DNA of 32,171 nt from Paenibacillus agricola (GTDB lineage: Bacteria > Bacillota > Bacilli > Paenibacillales > NBRC-103111), in NCBI RefSeq assembly GCF_011440305.1, contig NZ_JAAOIW010000032.1, positions 1-32,171 on the forward strand, given 5' to 3'. Positions 13,934-22,525 of this stretch are shown here, one piece after another; position 1 is the stretch's first letter; every line of letters begins with the position of its first letter. The notes beneath the pieces were generated by a model. The model had not been told where the DNA came from, did no database searches, and worked only from the letters and a program-made list of their open reading frames with translations. The position numbers were made by a program, and so were the translations under genes.

Positions 13934-14917
13934 CTATTGGTCGGCCGGGAATACAAGTCCTATCTGCCTTCTCGCCTCGTCCATGATTTCCATTGCCCAG
14001 ATTGAATGGCGATGGGAATTCACTGTGGATTCCCGCTCGCCGCGGTGCAGCAAATCGATAAACTCCTGGATCTCGTAGCACATCGTCTCTGCGGTTTGCG
14101 GCTTCTTAATATCCATTACTTCGCCATTACGATAACGAATTTCCGCCTGATTTGGCTTGTCGATTTTATCGATCACCAGCGTCCCGTTCTCGCCCTGTAT
14201 TTCGGTCGGCAGGTAGGACGGGCTAATTTTGGAATGGGTAATTACCGCATCCATATCCGCATAGCCCAGGATCAGGCTGCCTTGTCCGTCGACGCCCGAA
14301 TCCAGCAGCAGGCCAGTCGCCTGAATGCTCAACGGCTTGCCGAAGAGGACAACCATTGGATAGATGCAATAGATGCCTAAATCCATTAATGAGCCGTTCG
14401 AGAATATAGGATTAAACGCATTAAGCACAGTCCCCTGCTTATACGCATCATAGCGCGAGGAATATTGGCAATAGCTTGCCGCGTAACGACGGACCGGTCC
14501 AATCAAAGGCAGGTGCTCACGAATGGCTGCAAAATTAGGCAGCAATGTCGATTTTAATGCTTCCATCAAAAGCACATTACGGGTGTGCGCCGCGGCCACC
14601 ATCGCATTGACTTCATTCACGTTAGAGGCGAGTGGCTTCTCGCACAAAACATGCTTGCCATGATCCATGAACAGGATCGCCTGGCTGGCATGATAAGAAT
14701 TGGGGCTGGCGATATACACTGCGTCTATGCTATCGCTTTTCGCCATGCTTTCCAAATCTGTAAACAGCTCTGGAATGGCGAACCTAGCAGCAAACTCCTG
14801 CGCCCTCTCCTCCGTGCGCGAATAAACCGCACTTAAGACAAAGCCTTCACATGTGCGTCCCGCTTCAATAAATTGCTCGGTAATACGGTTCGTTCCAATG
14901 ATACCAAAACGGATCAT
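13934..14917 (-). CDS. Gfo/Idh/MocA-family NAD(P)-dependent oxidoreductase
   Basis: A 327-aa cytosolic dehydrogenase, probably acting on a sugar, inositol or related polyol. The Rossmann fold is at the start (MIRFGIIGTNRIT, G-x-x-G-x-N). The catalytic-lysine motif is HVLCEKPLASN (~90-100). The C-terminal alpha/beta sheet domain has LMDLGIYCIYP and a histidine-rich end (VNSHRHSIWAM). The D-x-G-x-x-x-x pattern in MDLGIYC matches the family's substrate-site block. I start at 14917, 8 nt after AGGAG; the longer frame to 14953 crosses that site. It stands alone, so the substrate cannot be deduced. Confidence 0.9.
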   Translation of the reverse strand: MIRFGIIGTNRITEQFIEAGRTCEGFVLSAVYSRTEERAQEFAARFAIPELFTDLESMAKSDSIDAVYIASPNSYHASQAILFMDHGKHVLCEKPLASNVNEVNAMVAAAHTRNVLLMEALKSTLLPNFAAIREHLPLIGPVRRYAASYCQYSSRYDAYKQGTVLNAFNPIFSNGSLMDLGIYCIYPMVVLFGKPLSIQATGLLLDSGVDGQGSLILGYADMDAVITHSKISPSYLPTEIQGENGTLVIDKIDKPNQAEIRYRNGEVMDIKKPQTAETMCYEIQEFIDLLHRGERESTVNSHRHSIWAMEIMDEARRQIGLVFPADQ

Positions 14918-14976
14918 AGCGCTAACTCCTATCCTATTCCCATAGCTACCCACTATCCAATGCTAGCTAATACACC

Positions 14977-15017
14977 TACTAGCTACATACTACCTACCTA
15001 ATACTAGCTACATACTA
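14977..15017. repeat. Direct 16-bp repeat in a CTA-rich intergenic stretch
   Basis: TACTAGCTACATACTA occurs at 14977-14992 and 15002-15017, a 25-bp period, within a stretch (14941-15021) made largely of CTA/GCTA steps. It lies between gatB and the oxidoreductase gene. It looks like slippage-generated simple sequence. No terminator hairpin for gatB was seen here. Confidence 0.75.
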
Positions 15018-15055
15018 ACTAGTTCCAGAAAACCTTTGCTGCCGCTTACTTAGAA

Positions 15056-16507
15056 TTACTCAGAAGCCTGCAAGCAATCTATAATCAGCTTGTTCACAAG
15101 TCCCGGATTCGCTTTGCCTTTGGTTTCTTTCATAACTTGTCCTACTAGGAAGCCAACCGCCTTATCCTTGCCTGCCTTAAAGTCGGCTACCGATTGCGGA
15201 TTGCCCGCAACCACCTTCTCGACTACAGCTTTAATTGCACCCTCGTCGCTGATCTGGACAAGACCTTGCTCCTCGACGATTTGCCCTGGAGCTTTGCCAG
15301 TTTCGAGCATCGCCTTGAATACGGTTTTGGCGATTTTGCTGCTGATCGTGCCTTTTTCCAGCAACAGGATCATTTCGCCTAGACCCTTACCCGTAATCGG
15401 AAGCTGCTCAAGCTCCTGGTTATTCGCGTTCAAATAACCAAGCAGGTCGCCCATGATCCAGTTAGAAACGGCTTTGGCATCCTTCGTATACTTCAAGCTT
15501 TCTTCAAAGAAATCAGCCAGCTTGATCGAGGAGGTAATAACCTCCGCATCATAGCTTGGTAAGCTGTACTCACTGACGTAACGAGACTTACGTGCATCGG
15601 GAAGCTCAGGAATCGAGTCGCGTACGCGAGCCTTCCAGTCCTCGTCAATATAGATCCGTACTAAATCCGGATCGGGGAAATACCGGTAGTCATGCGCCTC
15701 TTCCTTGCTGCGCATCATGATCGTTTTGCCCTGTGCCTCATCCCAGCGGCGCGTTTCCTGGACAACTTTGCCGCCACTGTTCAACAATTCGGCTTGGCGC
15801 CATTCTTCATATTCCAAGCCCTTTTGCACACCGCGGAACGAGTTCATGTTTTTAAGCTCGGCGCGGATACCAAATTCGGCTTGCTCGTAAGGGCGGATAC
15901 TGACATTGGCATCGCAGCGCAGCGAGCCTTCCTCCATCTTCACGTCAGACACGTCACAATATTGCATAATCGCTTTCAGCTTTTCCAAATAAGCACGTGC
16001 TTCCTCTGGGGAACGCAGATCGGGCTCTGATACGATCTCGATTAATGGTGTGCCTACGCGGTTAAAGTCAGCAAGCGTTGTAAAGCCGCCGTCTACATGG
16101 GTTAGCTTGCCCGCATCTTCTTCGAGATGGACACGTGTAACGCCAATTCGTTTGGTTTGTCCGGCTACCTCGATCTCAATCCAGCCATGCTCGCCAATCG
16201 GTTTATCATATTGGGAAATCTGGTACGCCTTGGGCGAATCCGGATAAAAGTAGTTTTTGCGGTCAAACTTACTATCCGTAGCAATCACACAATTCAACGC
16301 AATCGCAGCTTTCATCGCGTACTCAACGGCTTGTTTATTTAATACCGGCAGCACGCCTGGGTAACCAAGGCAAACTGGGCAGGTATGGGTATTCGGCGGC
16401 GCTCCAAAGGCGGTTGAGCATCCGCAAAAGATTTTGGACTTGGTATGTAGCTCAACATGGACTTCCAGCCCAATGACCGTTTCGTATTTCGTTTCTGTCG
16501 CTGACAT
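15056..16507 (-). CDS. gatB: Aspartyl/glutamyl-tRNA amidotransferase subunit B
   Basis: GatB is the kinase/tRNA-binding subunit of GatCAB, which converts Glu-tRNA(Gln) and Asp-tRNA(Asn) to the amidated forms. The 484-aa protein has the family start [15 protein letters not shown], the zinc/ATP region [40 protein letters not shown], and the C-terminal YqeY-like tail that senses the tRNA elbow. The ATG at 16507 is preceded by AAAGGAG; the longer frame to 16528 starts on top of that site. It is the last gene of the gatC-gatA-gatB operon, 30 nt after gatA. Confidence 0.96.
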   Translation of the reverse strand: MSATETKYETVIGLEVHVELHTKSKIFCGCSTAFGAPPNTHTCPVCLGYPGVLPVLNKQAVEYAMKAAIALNCVIATDSKFDRKNYFYPDSPKAYQISQYDKPIGEHGWIEIEVAGQTKRIGVTRVHLEEDAGKLTHVDGGFTTLADFNRVGTPLIEIVSEPDLRSPEEARAYLEKLKAIMQYCDVSDVKMEEGSLRCDANVSIRPYEQAEFGIRAELKNMNSFRGVQKGLEYEEWRQAELLNSGGKVVQETRRWDEAQGKTIMMRSKEEAHDYRYFPDPDLVRIYIDEDWKARVRDSIPELPDARKSRYVSEYSLPSYDAEVITSSIKLADFFEESLKYTKDAKAVSNWIMGDLLGYLNANNQELEQLPITGKGLGEMILLLEKGTISSKIAKTVFKAMLETGKAPGQIVEEQGLVQISDEGAIKAVVEKVVAGNPQSVADFKAGKDKAVGFLVGQVMKETKGKANPGLVNKLIIDCLQASE

Positions 16508-16537
16508 GCAGGTGTGCTCTCCTTTCATTCTAAAGGG

Positions 16538-17995
16538 TTACAGCTGTGGGCGCTGCTTATGGAAATCGGTGTTCTGCTCAAAGGCATGAGCCACCCGTAA
16601 AATGGTTGCTTCACTTAGTGGTTTGCCGATCATTTGCAAGCCGATCGGCAAGCCATCGGCAAATCCGCATGGAATACTAATCGCTGGAACACCAGCTAGG
16701 TTAACTGGAATGGTTAAAATATCGTTCAAATACATCGTCAACGGATCATCCACCAGCGCGCCTACCTTAAATGCAGTTGTAGGTGCAGTTGGTCCAATCA
16801 CGATATCGTAGCTTTCAAATACTTTATCAAAATCCTGCTTGATCAACGTACGCACCTTCTGAGCCTTCAAATAATAGGCATCGTAATAGCCGGAGCTAAG
16901 CGCGTAGGTGCCCAGCATAATGCGGCGCTTAACCTCAGCGCCGAATCCCTCGCTGCGCGACCTGTGGTACAGGTCCAGCAGGTTGGCCGGATTCTCGGCG
17001 CGTACGCCATAACGTACGCCGTCGAAGCGTGCCAGGTTGGAAGACGCCTCTGAGGACGCCAGCAGGTAGTAGGCCGCTACTGCATATTCCGTATGCGGCA
17101 GCGATACTTCTTCGACTACAGCGCCTAAGCTCTCCAGCAGTTTAAGCGCGGAGAGGACCGATTCACGGACAGCCGGATCTATGCCCTCTCCCATGTATTC
17201 CTTGGGCAACGCGATCCGCAGGCCTTTGATATCACCGGTTAAGGCGCTGATATAGTCAGGAATATCAACCTCTGCAGAGGTTGAATCCTTGGGATCATGA
17301 CCAGCTATAGCTTGTAGCAAATAGGCGCTGTCTTCGACGTTTTTGGTCAAAGGGCCGATTTGGTCCAATGATGAAGCGAACGCAACCAGACCAAAACGGG
17401 ATACAAGACCATAGGTTGGCTTTAATCCGACAATGCCGCAGTAAGCTGCCGGCTGACGAATCGAACCGCCTGTATCAGAGCCTAGCGAAAAGTAAACCTC
17501 GCCTGCAGCCACAGCCGCTGCAGAGCCGCCGCTGGAACCCCCTGGCACATATTCCGTATTCCACGGGTTATAAGTAGGGTGAAAGCTGGAGTTCTCATTG
17601 GAGCCCCCCATCGCAAACTCGTCCATATTCAGCTTGCCGATGGAAACGGCTTGAGCTTCTTTAAGCTTCGTTACAACTGTAGCGTCATATACGGGGTTGA
17701 AATTGCGCAAAAACTGGCTTGCGCATGTAGTGATTACGCCCTCGGTAACAATGTTATCCTTAATGCCAATCGGCAAGCCGAATAGCAGACCACGGGTATC
17801 CTTGTTCCCAAGCTGCACATCCTGCGCAGCCGCCGTAGCACGTGCATTTTCCTCATCTAAGGTTAGGAAAGCCCGGACCTTTCCGTCTACCTCGCCAATC
17901 CTCTTATAGGATTCATTGACCAGGTCTGTTACTGTGATTTGTTTAGCCTGCAATTGGGTGTGTAACTCTTGTAGTGTAAGATTAAATAAAGACAA
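16538..17995 (-). CDS. gatA: Aspartyl/glutamyl-tRNA amidotransferase subunit A
   Basis: GatA is the glutaminase of GatCAB and belongs to the amidase-signature family. Its 485 residues are the usual length. The Ser-cisSer-Lys triad is visible: Lys in LPIGIKDNI (~78), the serines in [17 protein letters not shown] (~152-160) and [16 protein letters not shown] (~172-185). Ammonia released here passes to GatB. The start codon is TTG, 8 nt after GGAGG; no ATG gives the conserved MSLFNLT start. It follows gatC by 29 nt. Confidence 0.96.
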   Translation of the reverse strand: MSLFNLTLQELHTQLQAKQITVTDLVNESYKRIGEVDGKVRAFLTLDEENARATAAAQDVQLGNKDTRGLLFGLPIGIKDNIVTEGVITTCASQFLRNFNPVYDATVVTKLKEAQAVSIGKLNMDEFAMGGSNENSSFHPTYNPWNTEYVPGGSSGGSAAAVAAGEVYFSLGSDTGGSIRQPAAYCGIVGLKPTYGLVSRFGLVAFASSLDQIGPLTKNVEDSAYLLQAIAGHDPKDSTSAEVDIPDYISALTGDIKGLRIALPKEYMGEGIDPAVRESVLSALKLLESLGAVVEEVSLPHTEYAVAAYYLLASSEASSNLARFDGVRYGVRAENPANLLDLYHRSRSEGFGAEVKRRIMLGTYALSSGYYDAYYLKAQKVRTLIKQDFDKVFESYDIVIGPTAPTTAFKVGALVDDPLTMYLNDILTIPVNLAGVPAISIPCGFADGLPIGLQMIGKPLSEATILRVAHAFEQNTDFHKQRPQL

Positions 17996-18024
17996 AACCG
18001 CGTCCTCCTTCTGCTCGTATCCCT

Positions 18025-18312
18025 TTATTCTAGAACCGCTGGCACCTTGATTTGTCCATCTTCTTCATCAGGTGCATTCAGCATAACCTTATCAATCGGC
18101 AATGATGGCTTCGAAATATCTGCTCGCATCACATTAACCAAGGGTACTGGGTGGCTGGTCGGCTCGACATCGTCCGTATTCAGTCCATTTAATTGCTCTG
18201 CGTATTTGAGAATGGCGTTCATTTGTTCCGTGAACGTTTGTTTCTCCTGCTCGCTAAGCTCTAGTCTCGCCAATTTGGCTACGTGCTCAACATCCTTGAT
18301 TGTAATACTCAC
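18025..18312 (-). CDS. gatC: Aspartyl/glutamyl-tRNA amidotransferase subunit C
   Basis: GatC is the small clamp that wraps the GatA-GatB interface. The 95-aa protein has the standard pattern: [18 protein letters not shown] at the start, [25 protein letters not shown] in the middle, and a C-terminal [25 protein letters not shown]. The start is GTG, 6 nt after GGGGGA. It opens the gatCAB operon, with a good promoter 54 nt upstream. Confidence 0.95.
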   Translation of the reverse strand: MSITIKDVEHVAKLARLELSEQEKQTFTEQMNAILKYAEQLNGLNTDDVEPTSHPVPLVNVMRADISKPSLPIDKVMLNAPDEEDGQIKVPAVLE

Positions 18313-18365
18313 CGGTCTTCCCCCGTTTCGATATGGTTTGCTTTTAGGTTAAAGCGTATTTTTTC

Positions 18366-18394
18366 ATTATAGACTAGATGGAATTTGAACTCAA
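18366..18394 (-). promoter_or_regulatory. gatCAB promoter
   Basis: On the minus strand the -35 is TTGAGT (18394-18389) and the -10 is a perfect TATAAT (18371-18366), with a 17-nt spacer. It is 54 nt upstream of the gatC GTG and reads as a vegetative (sigma-A type) promoter. Confidence 0.78.
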
Positions 18395-18515
18395 TTACTT
18401 TGGGGCTGTAACATCTTTAACGAATGTCGAGTATTGGCATCTTACGTCGATTTTTTGAATTTTGTTACCTGGGCATGTGGTCAAAACAAGAGATCGATTC
18501 CGCAATTTTGTGCAA

Positions 18516-18554
18516 ATAAAAAACCCTAGGGATCATGAATCATTCCCAGGGTTT
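18516..18554 (-). terminator. Terminator of the spore lipoprotein gene
   Basis: On the minus strand AAACCCT ... AGGGTTT (18554-18548 with 18527-18521) closes a longer imperfect stem with GGGAAT/ATCCC inside. It is followed by a T-rich run. It lies 57 nt after the stop codon of the lipoprotein gene and before the gatC promoter. Confidence 0.8.
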
Positions 18555-18610
18555 CCTATCGCCAATACTTCCGAACCTCCTGCAATCAGTAGAACCAGTA
18601 ATTGGATCCT

Positions 18611-19099
18611 TTAACGTGCTTTTGGAAAAATGCGCTTAACAATCTCAGTAAATTCCTCGAAAAACCCTGATACCGGACGTCCTTCCCGTACATCTGTTAC
18701 ATATCTGTTAATACGATCCACAAACTCAGGGTTAGTAGAAACGTATACATTTTGTATGTTCGAATCGGATGACCGAACTTGTTGAGCAATTTGCTCTTCT
18801 AGCTCATGGGATAGCTCACCCTGAGGTGTATCTACTAACACGGCCACATAGGCGTTTTTTTCTGTTACAACCACATTCGCTTGTTTTACACTATTTAGCT
18901 TAACAATCTTTTCTGCCGCTTGATTAGCAATCTGAATGCGGTTATCCACTTTGGGCGGGTTGTTGTTGTTGACTTGTTGCGTTCGCATTCCTTGCTGCTT
19001 TACCTGATTATCTGCGTTATTCGTGCATCCTGTCGCCATAATTAGAACAATAGCAAGCAACGTGGCCACTTCCTTAATGTTACATTTTCTTATTGTCAT
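18611..19099 (-). CDS. YhcN/YlaJ-family sporulation lipoprotein
   Basis: A 162-aa lipoprotein. The signal peptide runs to a lipobox MATGC (Cys25). After it come an Asn/Gln-rich linker (TQQVNNNNPP) and a YhcN/YlaJ domain (RIQIANQAAEKIVKLN ... NVVVTEKNAYVAVLVD ... QQVRSSDSNIQNVYVSTNPEF). These proteins sit in the spore membrane or forespore and help germination or outgrowth in Bacillus. Its upstream region holds a forespore-type promoter, which fits. GGAGG is 10 nt before the ATG. It stands alone, between gatCAB and the amidase. Confidence 0.88.
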   Translation of the reverse strand: MTIRKCNIKEVATLLAIVLIMATGCTNNADNQVKQQGMRTQQVNNNNPPKVDNRIQIANQAAEKIVKLNSVKQANVVVTEKNAYVAVLVDTPQGELSHELEEQIAQQVRSSDSNIQNVYVSTNPEFVDRINRYVTDVREGRPVSGFFEEFTEIVKRIFPKAR

Positions 19100-19128
19100 C
19101 TATTATAAACCTCCATTCAATTTTGTTT

Positions 19129-19159
19129 TATTATGCCGCCTTTCTTCGTTTCAAATTCA
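19129..19159 (-). promoter_or_regulatory. Forespore-type (sigma-G or sigma-F) promoter
   Basis: On the minus strand TGAATT (19159-19154) is followed after 18 nt by CATAATA (19135-19129), close to the sigma-G pattern TGAATA-N17/18-CATACTA. The two G residues just before CATAATA would also suit sigma-F. It lies 29 nt upstream of the lipoprotein ATG. Confidence 0.6.
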
Positions 19160-19690
19160 GGAATTACCTTTCAATTCGTGGCTCTAGTTCTTAAGTTCAT
19201 ATCTGCTTACCGTTTTGCTTCGTATGTGCCGCTTCTGCGAAATTCCATTCGAGGAATACTTTCGACATTGTGGAAAACGAAAACACAAAGCCCTCGATCC
19301 CAAAGGAAAGAGAGCTTTGATAAACTCTTTTATATTTAATGCGAATATTTAGAATGTAAAGTTAATTGATGGTCATAATAAGTCTTAAAAATTAAAGGAT
19401 GATTTGATGATTTAAATTTTTGGAATGTCACAAGCTGATGCTGAATCAGTCATTGTATCAGCATGATACTAATTAAACGAACAATTAGAAGCAGTATATC
19501 TTTATGCCAAAAACGAGTCATTATCTGATCTAATAAAAGCAATTATCCAAGTCCTTGCAAATACCCTCATACGTATCTGCAGGTGATTCCGATGTAGGAT
19601 ATCTAGTGAGGAATTCATACCAATAGTGATCAAAAAAACCTATCGCGCTCTATATTCAACATATTTGCATTTGCAGGAGGATGATGATTG
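19160..19690. other. Gene-poor intergenic stretch before the amidase gene
   Basis: About 530 bp with no convincing intact gene. It contains a hairpin CAAAGCCCTC / GAGAGCTTTG (19286-19295 with 19310-19319, one mismatch) followed by ATAAACTCTTTT, which looks like a plus-strand terminator with no gene before it. It also holds a 37-codon open stretch (19473-19586) with a Sda-like look but no start codon. The last 20 bases are the amidase ribosome binding region. The sequence is AT-rich and has the look of decayed coding DNA. Confidence 0.5.
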
Positions 19691-20443
19691 ATGAAACGTT
19701 TGAAAAAGCTAGAATGTGCATTATTGCTTCTCATATGCATAACCATTATGCTTCCGTTGGCTGCCACGCAGCATATTGGCATTGCTAAAGCAAATTCTCC
19801 CGAATCTTTCCTGCTGCCCGATATTAAAACGGATCAACCGGCCATTAAAAATGTAGATGTATTGCTCGACGTCGGTCACGGAGGTATTGATGGAGGCACA
19901 TCTTTCGGAGATCTGCTCGAAAAAGACATTAATCTATCGATCGCCAAAAAAACTTACGATTCCTTACAAAAAAAAGGGGTCATCGTTTTGATGAATCGAA
20001 TGGATGATTATGCGTTAAGTGGAGAAAACCTCTGGTTGCGCAGTCGATCGAGACATCTAAAGGATTTGGCACAACGCAGCCAACTGGCCGACGAAGTAAA
20101 ACCAAAGGTCATGATAAGTTTACATGTCAATTCCGCACGACGTTCCGGCAAAAGAGGGCCGCTGCTTCTCCATCAAAAAAACGAACAAAGCCTGCTGCTG
20201 GCAAAATCGCTTCAGAATTCGTTAAATATGCTTTATGGCACCCATGAAGAACCTGTATACGGAAAAACTTATTATTTGCTTAAGCATACAGTGGTGCCTG
20301 CGGTTATCGTCGAAATGGGTTTTATAACGAATGCCGAAGACAGAGAAATGCTTACTCGACCAGACTCTCAACAAGAGATTGCCGATAAAATCGCCGAAGG
20401 AATTCAAGTATATATCAAAAAGATCCATGAAAGACCGAGCTAG
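19691..20443 (+). CDS. N-acetylmuramoyl-L-alanine amidase, CwlD-like
   Basis: A zinc amidase of the Amidase_3 family that cuts the bond between muramic acid and L-alanine in peptidoglycan. The 250-aa protein has an N-terminal signal or anchor (LLLLICITIMLPLAA). The catalytic domain shows the zinc ligands: His in LLDVGHGGIDGG, Glu in LLEKDINLSIAKK, His in VMISLHVNSA, and the general-base Glu in PAVIVEMGFITN. Length, single domain and the D-L-x-x-R region (HLKDLAQRSQLAD) fit CwlD, which with PdaA makes muramic delta-lactam in spore cortex. AGGAGG lies 10 nt before the ATG (7 before a TTG at 19688). The last codons form its terminator. Confidence 0.88.
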   Translation: MKRLKKLECALLLLICITIMLPLAATQHIGIAKANSPESFLLPDIKTDQPAIKNVDVLLDVGHGGIDGGTSFGDLLEKDINLSIAKKTYDSLQKKGVIVLMNRMDDYALSGENLWLRSRSRHLKDLAQRSQLADEVKPKVMISLHVNSARRSGKRGPLLLHQKNEQSLLLAKSLQNSLNMLYGTHEEPVYGKTYYLLKHTVVPAVIVEMGFITNAEDREMLTRPDSQQEIADKIAEGIQVYIKKIHERPS

Positions 20444-20460
20444 CTCGGTCTTTCATGTTT
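20426..20460 (+). terminator. Palindromic terminator containing the amidase stop codon
   Basis: CATGAAAGACCGAGCT (20426-20441) and its exact reverse complement (20442-20457) make a 32-bp perfect palindrome followed by TTTAG. The left arm encodes the last residues HERPS, and the stop TAG (20441-20443) is at the centre. It would fold as a 14-bp stem with a 4-nt loop in RNA. The T run is short. Confidence 0.8.
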
Positions 20461-20685
20461 AGTATCCTATCCCAGCATCTAACACGCTTAGCCCCATATA
20501 TTACCAAAAATGCTCGCAGATAACCTTGATAAAAAATATACATTCAAATTGTGAAAAGAACACTAATGCGGGTAAGTAGTGGGTAGTACCTTAAAAATCT
20601 TTTAGAATAACGTATTTAAGGCTCTAGTCATAATTTGAACTCACTTATATAATAGAATGCAAGACTCTCTTGAGGAGACCATACC

Positions 20686-21795
20686 ATGGAATGTTCAAAT
20701 TGCAGCAGTGCTAGACCTATAGAGGATCAGGGTACTCTATTATTTGTTTCGTCTCAATTAATCCCTTTGAATAAAATAACCCAGCTCTTTACTAACAGCC
20801 GTATCTTTACTGTTGATTCTAATCAGGTCTTTGATGATGGGCAGCCCCATACAGTAACAAACGGAGTTAACTATTTTATTCCTATTTCTTATTTGTCACG
20901 CGAAGAGCTATTAAATGGACTAAAAAGTGTTTATGATAAATTGACTTCGTCGGAGCAGTTGGACATACATATTGAGATTGACGAATCAAATTGGAGTTTA
21001 GCACCTACCAAGTCCAAAGCCGTTGCTCTGCCCCAATTTTTTGCGCGGATGAAGCATCACAATCTAGTAACTATGATGACTAATGGGCAGTTTACTAGCC
21101 ATATGCAGCCGATTATCGATATGCAATCCCAGCGCGTGTTCGGCTATGAATTTTTGCTGCGCCCCTCGGCGGGACAAGCCGCGTTTAACCCATTTGAGCT
21201 GTTCTCAGTAGCACAGCAAACTGGTCTTCATTCCTTTCTGGACCGCGCAGCGCGCATTTCGGCGATCCAGACCAGTGCGCTTCATTTGCCGCAGGGGATT
21301 AAGAGGTTCGTTAATTTTTTGCCCTCATCAATCTATAACCCCAATTATTGTTTGAGCCATACCTTTAAGGCAATCGAGGATAATAAGCTGGATCCCCGGG
21401 ATTTTGTATTTGAGGTTGTCGAAACGGAGCGCATTGAGGATATTGGGCATTTAAAAAAGATTTTTGCTATTTACCAGAAGCAAGGCATGCAGGTCGCGCT
21501 AGATGATGTAGGAACGGGCTTCGCCACGTTGGAGGTTCTCCCCGAGCTAGCTCCGGATTTTGTAAAAATCGACCGGGGCCTGATCGACAACTGCGACCAG
21601 GATGAAAACAAGCAGCAGCAAATTATTAGAATTATCGAGATCTCCCATAGCTTTGGAGCAACTGTGCTTGCGGAGGGTATGGAGCGTAAAGAAGAATGGG
21701 ATTTCTGCAAAAAGCACGGAATCGAGCTGGCGCAAGGTTATTTATTAGGCAGACCAGCCGCGTTACCCTTGGGTACAGCGTCTATTGAGATCTAA
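20686..21795 (+). CDS. EAL-domain cyclic-di-GMP phosphodiesterase
   Basis: A soluble 369-aa protein. The N-terminal ~130 residues (starting ECSNCSSARP, with a CxxC) match nothing I recognise. The rest is an EAL domain that hydrolyses c-di-GMP to pGpG. All metal and catalytic positions appear intact: E in YEFLLRP, N in FVNFLPSS, E in VFEVVETE, DD in LDDVGTGFATLE, K in FVKIDRG, E in LAEGME, Q in LAQGYLLGRP. The usual EAL reads EFL and DDFGTG reads DDVGTG, both tolerated. No GGDEF or membrane segment is present. GAGGAG lies 8 nt before the ATG. It is monocistronic. The N-terminal part may be a sensor. Confidence 0.9.
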   Translation: MECSNCSSARPIEDQGTLLFVSSQLIPLNKITQLFTNSRIFTVDSNQVFDDGQPHTVTNGVNYFIPISYLSREELLNGLKSVYDKLTSSEQLDIHIEIDESNWSLAPTKSKAVALPQFFARMKHHNLVTMMTNGQFTSHMQPIIDMQSQRVFGYEFLLRPSAGQAAFNPFELFSVAQQTGLHSFLDRAARISAIQTSALHLPQGIKRFVNFLPSSIYNPNYCLSHTFKAIEDNKLDPRDFVFEVVETERIEDIGHLKKIFAIYQKQGMQVALDDVGTGFATLEVLPELAPDFVKIDRGLIDNCDQDENKQQQIIRIIEISHSFGATVLAEGMERKEEWDFCKKHGIELAQGYLLGRPAALPLGTASIEI

Positions 21796-21828
21796 TTGGA
21801 GACGTGATTGACCGCCCATACATACCAC

Positions 21829-21861
21829 TGCACCGCGCGCTTGGAATCTGCGCGCCGTGCA
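21829..21861. other. GC-rich hairpin between convergent genes
   Basis: TGCAC-C-GCGCGC (21829-21840) pairs with GCGCGC-C-GTGCA (21850-21861): eleven pairs, one C-C mismatch and a 9-nt loop. It lies 33 nt after the EAL stop and 90 nt from the stop of the opposing gene. It has no T run on either side, so it is a transcript 3'-end stabiliser or weak terminator at best. Confidence 0.55.
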
Positions 21862-21950
21862 GCTGGACAAAGGAAAAAGCCCTCCTCCGAATAGCTGCTC
21901 GGAATGAAAGCTTACATTTGTAGCTATAAAATTTAAAAATTTCAGCAAAA

Positions 21951-22331
21951 CTAAATCCACGCCTTTAAATTCACCTGTTTAATGAATTCAGCTTGTGACT
22001 GCATTTCTTTGGTGGGCTCCATAGGTTCGGGCTCCTGGTTTTCCCCATTCATAATACGTCGGAACAATTCCTCGTTCTTGGTAGCCAAAGCAAAATCAAT
22101 CAGTGATTCACGCTCCAACCGGTCAACCTCAAGTTGAATCAATACTTCTTCTAATTCTATATCAGCTTCAGTTACGAAAAAGTGCTTATTTACTTTGGGT
22201 ATACGCACAACGTAATCAAACACATTGTCCGAGTTACGATCTATAGCCATAATGTAACCATACTCGCTAACAGGCAGATTTTGTTCAAAACTGTCAGCTA
22301 CGATAATTACTCTTTGCCCTAAACGCAGCAT
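21951..22331 (-). CDS. IDEAL-domain-like small soluble protein
   Basis: A 126-aa acidic protein with no membrane segment. The N-terminal ~60 residues are beta-rich (MLRLGQRVIIVADSFEQN ... YGYIMAIDRNSDNVFDYVVRI), like a small SH3/KOW-type barrel. The following helical part contains RESLIDFALATKNEELFRRI (~77-96), which resembles the IDEAL motif (I-D-x-A-L-x-x-x-D-E-E-x-F). IDEAL proteins occur mostly in Firmicutes, and their role is poorly known. The start at 22331 is 8 nt after GGAGG; the frame extends to 22397 without a site. The family call rests on one motif. Confidence 0.6.
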   Translation of the reverse strand: MLRLGQRVIIVADSFEQNLPVSEYGYIMAIDRNSDNVFDYVVRIPKVNKHFFVTEADIELEEVLIQLEVDRLERESLIDFALATKNEELFRRIMNGENQEPEPMEPTKEMQSQAEFIKQVNLKAWI

Positions 22332-22525
22332 ATGCCATTCCTCCCCAGGATTGTTACTCTTATTTACTATTCTATACAAAGATGAGCCTATAAGCAAAAA
22401 ATGATAGAATGATTCCTAATCTAAGCCATTAGTGCTACAGATATAGGTACTTACTAATAATTGTTTTTATTCTAGCATCTTTTATAGGGTTAAGCAATGA
22501 TAGACAAGTTGGAAAGAAACATTCC

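Noticed and set aside
14941-15021. CTA-rich repeats as a CRISPR or regulatory array
   Set aside because: There are only two 16-bp copies with a 9-bp gap made of the same simple sequence; no spacers or cas genes.
19133-19339. Plus-strand 68-codon frame in the gene-poor gap
   Set aside because: It begins inside the opposing gene's promoter, has no ribosome binding site, and its composition is not protein-like.
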